64,000 nt of DNA from positions 1-64,000 of the forward strand of contig DF237127.1 in NCBI GenBank assembly GCA_000708835.1, in the 5' to 3' direction. The translations under genes and the position numbers were made by a program. Under the pieces are notes generated by a model. It was not told where the DNA came from. It saw only the letters and a list, made by a program, of their open reading frames with translations, and did no database searches. The DNA comes from Klebsormidium nitens. Its lineage: Eukaryota > Streptophyta > Klebsormidiophyceae > Klebsormidiales > Klebsormidiaceae. Positions 56,001 through 64,000 of the stretch are shown here, one piece after another (within the stretch, counting starts at the first letter, position 1; every line of letters begins with the position of its first letter).

Positions 56001-59000
56001 GAACAGGACAGAGGAACTGACCCGATCGATTTTTTGGATTATCGCTCATCTTGAGCTCTGGCTCCAATTCACTGCAGGTGTGCTCTTGGGGAGGCTACAC
56101 CTTCATCATCAACTTGATCCCCATCCACATGCTGGCCTGCCTGCTGGCTGGCAAGTACAGCGCACACCTGTACATAGCCTACGCCCCATTCGTAAGTCGC
56201 CTTTCCTACATATTACTATCTCAAAACGGAAACTCTCTGTATCCTGCGCAACTGATGAAGCGAACGCATGAATATCCAGTTCGCTTGCGTCTCAGCTACA
56301 CTACAGTGTGACGGAAGGATCTTTTCATCTGGGAATCAGTTCTCGGTGTTCCTTGAGGCACCCCCAAACAAGTGAGGAATTTCAGTCCATGCAAAGGCTT
56401 ACAATTGACAGTCCTTAATGTGCACTGTAGAGTCACTTAGCTTTGGGCTTTCAAGCAACTCGCAAACAGAAGCTGACATCGTTTGAAAGCTGATTAGTTC
56501 GTTGCCTGCTTCCTGTGCAACGCAGATCATCTTCGGAACGCTGCTGGCCGCCTCGGTGCCTGTCGTGGGCTTCAACGCCGTGATGACGTCAGAGCACTTC
56601 GCCTCCGTCCTGGTGTTTGCGGTGCTCCACGTGTTCGCCCTCGTGGCGTATCTCAAGAGGACGCTTCCGCCGGCCGCGCTCAAGGCCGCTACTGCAGCCA
56701 TCCTCACCATTGGAGCGTGAGTATCTCACTTCTTTTCTTTACAGAAAATCGTGTGGCCTGCTTTTGAGTTGTGTCTGCTCTTTTTCGTCTTTCTAGACGC
56801 ATATTCCGGTGCAGCAAGATTCCAGTTCTTGTTGTAGAGAGACGGTTTACCAGTCCTCCACAGTTTCCTCAAGAGTATGGTCGCCAAACGAGCGTTGCTG
56901 GAGTGACGTCAAATACAGGGAGAGTGATGCTGCTTCGGATAACCCAGTCCGCCTCAAGTTTCATGCTCAAGGAGTGGGAGAAAGCTGGGACCTGATTTGG
57001 GACCCGGAACCTGTTTCTGGTGTTTCGAATTGATACGATGTTATGACGTATGCCGCCAAATCAGGCACGACATTATTTGTGTGGGCAACTCCGGATTGTT
57101 CTATAGTCTTCTTCCATAGGATCCAAGATTTTTTTATTTGTAAACACTGCAAGCTATGTTCCTATGGTTCCGCAGTGTGGGTACGGGAGGGGGATGACGA
57201 AAGCCCCAAAAGGGATAAAGACGAAACCAAAACAGTCTTGATCCCGCGTGTGCAGAGTCGGCGCTGCTGCATTTGCCTTCCTGCTAGTGGGCCTTGTCGC
57301 GGCGAGCCCGACGCTTGGCTGGAGTGGACGCAGTCTCAGTCTGCTTGACCCGTGAGTGAACCACTTTTCGCTTCCTTTACTTCTCCCGTTCTTTTTCGGG
57401 GCAATGCTTCAATCCTCTGTTGTTAGTACGGCTACTTTTGGAGTCCACAAAAGGGCGACGGAAAGTGCCCTCAAGAACGGAAGTGACGGGCGTTATTGAG
57501 ATGCTCTCAGGATTTCGATTAGTCGATAATGCGAAGTCATAAGACTTTTCCACGTACCCTTGTGCTTTTGATGCGATATGGGAAGCATCTGTGTCGGCTA
57601 CCAACAGCTTCGAAGCCGCACAGAGTTCGACGATTTCGATATCAGCAATGAGACGCTAATGCCCATCCGCCCAGGCCCTCTCGTAAAAAAACTTGTGCGG
57701 GGAAGTACTTCTCAATCATCCTCAGCCTCCGTCTGGTTCAAAAAGTGCCTTTGCGCTCCAAAAAGCGTGCCAAATCAAAAGGAGACGGAAAGAAAGCGGA
57801 CGAGAGCTGTTGTTTCCCCAGGGCTCCTCTTCGCAGGATGTATGTTGGTAATAGAATCTCCATCCTTGCATGCTCTCCGTCTCTCCATCCACCAAGCGAG
57901 CCAGAAGCCAAGCCAAACAACAAAGAGAACGCTCGAGAAATGTGAACATCTTGTCCCCTGTCATTTGCAGGACGTACGCTGGCAAGTACATCCCCATCAT
58001 TGCCAGCGTCAGCGAGCATCAGCCCCCCACGTGGCCGTCCTACTTCATGGACCTGCACGTGCTCATCCTCCTTATCCCCGCCGGCATCGCTGTGAGTGTA
58101 CCTATGAAACTCTTGACTCTCTCACCTGCTGCCAATACCATGGTTGACGGTCAGCAAAGCGGCGCCCGTTCCACAGCGCCCTCTGGTCGATACTCAACTA
58201 TGTAATAGCAGCTAAAAAAGCTATTTTTCTTTTCACGGTCGACGCATTAGTATGTGAATCAGCCTACTAACGGAGGGAATTGACGCCGAGCTTCCGAAGT
58301 ACTTCTGAGCACCAGGACCTGCTGAGCGGTTGCGCCATTTGATGAAATGCGGCGCTGGTGCATCACTGAAACTCCGAGAATTATCAAGGGGAACCGAGTT
58401 CGACCCCCGGGAACGCGACAACCGCCTCGCCCTTGATGGCGTGCTTCAATCCGCTGTCCCACCTGTTTGCATTCCTTTTCCTCTGAAGCTTCCACAGGGC
58501 TGAAATCAGAGGAGAACGAAGGGGAGCTCAGGAACCAGTGTCGTGCGGTCATTCAAACGGCAGAACAAGACGGATACGAGGAACATCAATTCGCGCTAAC
58601 CATTCAATATTCTGCAGGCGTGCTTTATGCCGCTCTCGGTCCCGTCCGCGTTCCTCATCCTGTACGGCGTCGTTTCCGTCTACTTCTCCGGCGCCATGGT
58701 GCGCCTCATGCTAGTTCTCGCGCCCGCCGCCTGCATCCTGGCCGGGATCGGGCTCTCCGAGGGCCTCCACGTGTTTGCGCGCTCCCTCAAGCACGGCGTG
58801 GTCAACATGAAGGAAGAGATTGCCAAGGCTGGGGAAGAAGACGAGGACGAGGTAAGAGCGGCTGGCTTCCCTTTTGGGTCTACATAAATCCACTTCTGGA
58901 ATGGACGGACGAAACGCGACTGCTGTTGTGCTTTACTAGACAAGAAGCAGGACACGGTTGGGTGCATCGTCCTCCATCTGAGGGACACGCAAAAAGGACG

Positions 59001-62000
59001 CCCGTCCTTCGAAGCCTGATGTGGCTGACGCCAAGAGAGTTGACAGGGACGGCCGGGCTCAATACCTTTTCGTTTTGTTTGCATCTGCAGTACCCAGTAT
59101 TTGGATTCTGGCTGCTGCCGAATGTCCGTTTGTCGGGAGTAGGTGCTCGATTCAGCGCCACTTCGGCACTCAAAAGGCCTGGAGAAACACCGCCAAAGTT
59201 CCTTGTCGCCTGAAGAGACGTTCACCTAGTCGATTTGGTAGAAACGATCCGTTACTGAAAAGAACGATGCAGAAGTATCGTGCACTGTCAAGAACCTTCC
59301 GGCATGTGTCAGGAATCGAGAGGGAATGCAAATGCGACCCTTCCGCAGGTTGCCCAAGGCGCCTCAAAGGAGGTCCTCAAGTCCGGCTCCAAGGAATGCG
59401 CTCGCATAACCTTTGATGACCCTCCGCCTCTGATATTTCTGACTGCCATTTGCTCAGCATGTAGGATCGCTTTCTCTGCAGGCTGCGGAGGGCGCCTCAA
59501 AGGAGGTCGTCAATTTCGGGTCCAAGGAAGGCGCCCTGTTCTCCTTTGATGTTCCTATCGCCGTTGACAATCCTGTATGCTCTTTTCTTAGCATTTACAA
59601 GCTTAAATTGTCCACAGGGTGCGGAAGGCGCCTCAAAGGAGGTCGTCAAGTCCGGTTCCAAGGAAGGCGCGCGCGACGCCGCTGCCCGTGCGTCCAAGAA
59701 GAAGAGCGTGAAGAAACGGAGTTGGGAGAAGCCTTGGTGGACGCGCAGCGAGGGGCCCATCCCCTTCGAGATGGCCGCCGTCGGGATCGCGCTCGCGCTG
59801 CTACTCATGTTCTTTTTTGTGGTGAGCACTTCCGGCGCTGGTTCCTGGCTTCGTGGTGAAAAGTATGCATTATGAGGTGGCAGCCATTCTGTCAAGGACG
59901 TAATGGAAGACTCCGGAAGAGATCAGGAACGTGAGGCGTTCCTATCTTTCAACTGGATAGGACGTAATGGAGGACTCCGCATTAGGGTTGGGTTGAGTGT
60001 GAATCATGTGTCCATCCTTCCCCATGAAACATTTCTATTGAGCTAAGGTTGCCTTCTAAGCCGAAATACTCGGAAACGGAGGCGAGAACTGTTGTATCAG
60101 GGGTTGCTGTATACACCAAAAACTGCTCCGCTTAGCACCAAAAACTCGACGGTGGCTCCCTAAAATAAGGCATCTCGATATTTGAATTGCAGCTGCACTG
60201 TGTGTGGGCGAGCGCAGAGGCGTACTCCGCCCCGTCGATCGTACTCGCTTCTCACAACCCCGACGGCTCCACGCACATTTTCGACGACTTCAGAGAGGCG
60301 TACGGCTGGCTCAGGCACAACACGGACGAGAACACGAAAGTGAGTTGACCACATCTATTGAGGTTGCAATGTTCTGAGGTTTGTTTTATGTACGAATACT
60401 GCATGCCGCTTGACGAGACCAGAAACTAAGAATGATCTTGCGCAAACGGCTTTAGTTCTTTGCTGTTTGGCGACCGTACGAAGCATCCTGGAATTTCAAT
60501 ATGCAGTTGCGAAACCTTGTTGGGGCATCTATTGTTTAGCAGGATGTGGTGTCCACTTGTTCCCTCCGGTTTACTAGCAATGAAGCTGATTGTGACCCCG
60601 AATAGTCCCCGTCAACCCCCGTCGGAGAGTTTCTGAAGCTCCCAGTCGGAGTTGCAATCTTTTCTCTTCTTAGGGGTAAGATTTGCAGCACTTTCGGTCC
60701 AGAGCTTCTTTTCCCACAGGTCTTTTCAATTGTAGCACCCAAAGATTGAACGTTGTTCCTGACACATACAGGTCAGACCTGTTGATGGAACAAGTCGATC
60801 CAGATCACGGCAGACGACAATGCCTGCCTTTACTGTCTGGCCGGTCCCGATTTTTGCATCTTAAGTTCGCGGTTCTATCGCCTTGGATTTGGTTTGGGCT
60901 TTTTTAGGGTTTTAGGGTTTTAGGGAAAGGAAGGGAAAGGAACGTGACTGGGGTCCACATGGAGGTCCATCAAGATTCCATTACCATCCCGATGCGTGAA
61001 CTGGGGATCGCAAGGCTGCTTAAACAGCCCGCACTATGTGTTCATCGGCACATGGATCACATAAACGTCCTTGTCGCTGGCTTACAAAAGTTGGAACACT
61101 TTAGAAAGCACCAATTCTAAGACGGTCGCTCCTCTTGCCAGGTGGCGTCTTGGTGGGATTACGGTTACCAGACGACGGCGATGGCGAATCGGACGGTCAT
61201 CGTAGACAACAACACGTGGAACAACACGCATATCGCCACCGTTGGGATGGCCATGTCGTCGCCCGAAAGGGAGGCCTGGAAGATCTTCAAGAGCCTGGAC
61301 GTAGAATACGTGTTTGTCATTTTTGGAGGTCCGTTCCGCTCTTTCCACTGCTATCTTCTGTGCTACCGTTTTGGTACTTGCCTGGTTTTGCCGCCATTTT
61401 TGCCTCTGCAATGTCTGTTCTGTTGTTTCTGCGGCCGGCGAAGTTCCTTTGTTGTGGCGGTGTGAAGCCCTCCCTAGTCTGCCTGCGTAGACTTTATTTT
61501 CTCTTCCCTTTACGTAGCTACTACTGCAGCTAAGGCTTTGGTTACTGGTGGCAACTCCTAGATAAGCCGCTTGAACAGCCCGACTGCCTCTTCTTTTCTG
61601 ACTTGTAGCAGTCGGATCACTTGGAGTGAGCGGCTCGATTTTCCAGCGGCTCGAGTCGAAGGTCTTGGTGTTGCATCCTCGAAAAGGCAAACTTTGGCAT
61701 GCTTGGTGTACGGCTCTGGAGCGAAGGAGCTGACTTCTGTCTTCTGCTGTTCCATCACCTTTAAGCCCAGCCGAGACAATCAATCCGTGGCAGATGCCAA
61801 TCTTCGCTATTTCCAGACACACATGCATCAATTTCCTTTTCTCGGCTAGTAAGCTCTCGTCCTGTCGGCAGTGCCTTTTGGTCCGCTCCGTCCCATCTCA
61901 AATGCAACCCGCATCCTCGATCTCAAACAGTCTTCACTATTCAAATTGGACTCAGTCGTGATGCTTCTTATCCTTGTTTGTGCGCAGGCTTCGTTGGCTA

Positions 62001-64000
62001 CTCCGGTGACGACATCGCCAAGTTCCTGTGGATGGTCCGTATCGGTGGGGGAGTCTACCCGCACATTAAGGAGCCGGATTACCTGGTGCGCTTTGTTCCG
62101 CGTTTTCGCACTTGACTCCCTGTCTTGGCTTTGTTACCGCCTTCCCCCATTGAGCTGTGATTCGAGGGGGAACCCCGCTTCAGAAGACTGCCCACCTTCC
62201 TCCCTCCGTTGTTCAGGGGAAGGGGGGAGGTGTCGCCTTCTCAATAATCCTTTGCAATGCTTCTGCTGCCTAAGTTCTGCACATGCTGAATCGGCTCTGA
62301 CGTGTTTTCGTAACCCGTTGAAGGCGGTAATTTTGCACTCCCAAAGCTGATGAGGCTTCGTCTGCTTTCCCCTTCCCACCCTCTTCTGTCTGCTTGTATT
62401 GACATCGAATCTAATTGCCTTGATTGCCCTGTCTGATCCTTCTTTTTTGACCTTCTTTAAGCTACATCAGTGACGCTCCAGCCATCGTTTAGAATCAGAA
62501 ATTGCCAGGGCTCAGGCCTTTTCCTTTTGAATGGGAAACTTTTGAGTAGAAAAACACGAAAGCCTTGGCCGCACTGAAGAGGGTCTGGCAAAGACCAAAC
62601 ACTCTTCTCTTGCAATAAGAACAAGGATAATTTAGAAGGACGGAACTCTGGAAAAGCGATTTTAGCCTTTCTTTCTTTCCCATCGATAGAAAGGAGGTTG
62701 TGGGCTCAGCCTGAGTTGGGTTGTCGATCCCCTTGAGTGTTCTTTGCTAGCCTCTCCTCATTTGCTATCGCTCTTTTTCCTTGTGCAGAAGCACGGGAGC
62801 TACCGCATTGACTCGGGAGCCACCTCCACGATGCTCAACTGCCTCATGTATAAGCTGTCGTACTACAGGTAAGCAAGCGCGTTGCTCTCAGCGCATCCCC
62901 CTTTTGATTGCAACATCCTTATTGAGCTTTCTTTACCCGACGTAGTGGTTCTCAGAGCGAGCTAGCCAGACCAAAGTGCAACCCATGCAGCTCGTCCATG
63001 TGTCAATATCTTTACTCGACTCGTCGTTCCTTGAGCATGGTTCGGATATCAGTCATTTCTTAAGCACGGTTCAGTTAGCAAATTTCCCTTCTGCACAGAA
63101 TATTTGGCTTTCGTGCAGGTCTTAGACACCGTTCCCACAGCGTCATTTCTTGAGCCCGGTTCGGTCAATGGTCGTTCTTTAGCAGGGTCGGTCAGCAGAA
63201 CCTCCATTTCAATTTGGAAGCCATTTTTTCTGTCTTTTCGTTCAGGTTTGCGGATGCCACCATGGCGCCGGATGGTACTTCGGGGTACGACCGTGTCCGG
63301 CGGACGGAGATTGGCAAGAAGAACATCAAGCTGCGGTACTTTGAGGAGGTAAGGACTACTCTTCTACTCTCGTTGGCGTCCCCCTAAGCAAGCGTTTCTG
63401 GGATCAGCTTGACGACCTCAAAGGACCGTTGTTGTGTTACGTGACAGAGTACTGTCAGTTTCTGCTGCTTCTGGCTCGTAGAGGCCAATGATGATGGACT
63501 TACAGTCACATGTGTAGAAGCTTACGGAAAGCGTTGTCTGCCCCAAACATGCTCATTTTAAGGGTGCTTGTTGCATCGCCGATGTTGATGAGATTTCGCA
63601 AACGACTCCCGGGTGGGGCGATGCGCCGCCTGCAGTGAAGGCGGTGGTTGAAACCTAGCCATTGTCGGACCTCTCTCAATTTGCCTTCAATATATGAGAT
63701 CCTCAAGATAGGGATGCTTCACACTGTCAATTTACCGAATGCTTATCCGACATGCATGTAGATGTTGTGTCTACAAGCTTTAGGCCATGAGCGTACTTAG
63801 TTGCAGGCCGCAAAATCATGTGTCAAAACAGTCCGAGGATATTTTCGAAGTTGGGCTCCTTCAGTTCACAAAGAAGGTTTTCAGAATCTTGACATTGCTC
63901 TGTTTCCCAGGTGTTCACGACGCACCATTGGATGGTGCGCATCTACCGGCTGAAGGACGTGCCCAACCGGCAGAAGGGCGCGCGGAAGAAGGCAGCCAAG
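53043..64000 (+). CDS. STT3: Oligosaccharyltransferase catalytic subunit STT3, C-terminus beyond window
   Basis: Seventeen exons: 53043-53150, 53945-54007, 54313-54440, 54857-54962, 55324-55530, 56078-56191, 56526-56716, 57256-57351, 57971-58091, 58618-58851, 59618-59821, 60193-60339, 61142-61328, 61988-62085, 62789-62868, 63246-63348, 63911-64000 (open at the edge). In-phase total 759 residues so far; plant STT3 proteins have about 735-780, so little is missing. STT3 is the polytopic ER membrane enzyme that transfers the lipid-linked glycan to Asn in N-X-S/T. Catalytic features are present: HEFDPYF (Asp 48), GSYDNEG (Asp 166, Glu 168), [10 protein letters not shown] (Glu 353) and WWDYG at 577-581, followed by the conserved glycosylated NNTWNNT. 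A Lys/Ser/Arg-rich cytosolic loop (about residues 446-490) is encoded by exon 11, whose 5' edge is present in three copies. Exon 13 ends at a weak GTCCGT donor. Whether it is of STT3A or STT3B type is not decided. Confidence 0.95.
54577..54612. repeat. Perfect 16-bp stem hairpin in STT3 intron 3
   Basis: ACTATGCGCTGATTGC and its exact complement are separated by the loop TTGT. It is not next to a splice site, so a role in splicing is not evident. Confidence 0.95.
55713..55836. mobile_element. MITE copy B, TA-flanked
   Basis: 124 bp starting CAGCTTCTCTGG and ending GGGGAAGCTG, directly flanked by TA on both sides. The interior matches copy A at 46,672-46,793 in reverse orientation, over words such as CTGACTGAAATTAGTC read on the minus strand. 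It lies in STT3 intron 5. Confidence 0.8.
59340..59565 (+). repeat. Two copies of the 5' edge of STT3 exon 11
   Basis: The functional exon begins at 59,618. Copies begin at about 59,349 and 59,483, each with its own CAG acceptor and the codons for GASKEV..SGSKE. Spacing is about 134 and 135 bp. The frame stays open through at least 25 codons of each copy. Confidence 0.9.
60902..60925. repeat. Three TTTTAGGG units
   Basis: Perfect octamer triplet in STT3 intron 12. TTTTAGGG is a telomere repeat type known in some green algae. Too short to show telomere origin. Confidence 0.9.

Overview
The window is 64 kb of intron-rich nuclear DNA from a flagellate green plant, most likely a streptophyte (charophyte) alga of the Klebsormidium kind. 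The reasons are these. One gene is a close relative of the plant-specific KOBITO1 glycosyltransferase-like proteins. The MTA/SAH nucleosidase is of plant type. A dynein-family heavy chain is present, and such genes are kept only by plants with flagellate cells. Three TTTTAGGG telomere-type units sit in one intron. The genus is an inference. All gene models were spliced by eye from GT/AG sites and checked by reading phase.

Layout. About 0.7-4.8 kb (+): 3' part of an unrecognised coiled-coil gene. 5.5-38.8 kb (-): one 29-exon gene for a dynein heavy-chain-like protein of 4,617 residues, continuous in frame. 39.1-42.8 kb (+): a complete seven-exon MTA/SAH nucleosidase of 265 residues. 44.1-52.2 kb (-): a complete nine-exon KOB1-like gene of 527 residues, with a 336-bp run of N in one intron. 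53.0-64.0 kb (+): 17 exons of the oligosaccharyltransferase catalytic subunit STT3, running off the window end. The genes alternate convergent and divergent, so two short regions (38,793-39,059 and 52,247-53,042) are shared promoter regions.

Two things stand out. First, the dynein-like protein keeps the whole heavy-chain layout (tail, linker, six AAA modules, stalk, microtubule-binding domain), but AAA1 has lost both Walker A and Walker B. AAA3 and AAA4 have altered P-loops, and the C-terminal domain is missing. It looks like a conserved motor-dead dynein relative, possibly of the DNHD1 type, rather than a pseudogene. Second, exon boundaries in at least three unrelated genes are flanked by one to five decaying tandem copies of themselves (exon edge, splice site and adjoining intron), mostly at about 105-190 bp spacing. 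This is a recurrent route of intron growth that standard gene annotation would not show. Smaller items are two copies of a 124-bp TA-flanked MITE, a 313-bp nested hairpin, a GC-AG intron whose decayed neighbour copy has a GT donor, and strong excess of the palindrome TGACGTCA.
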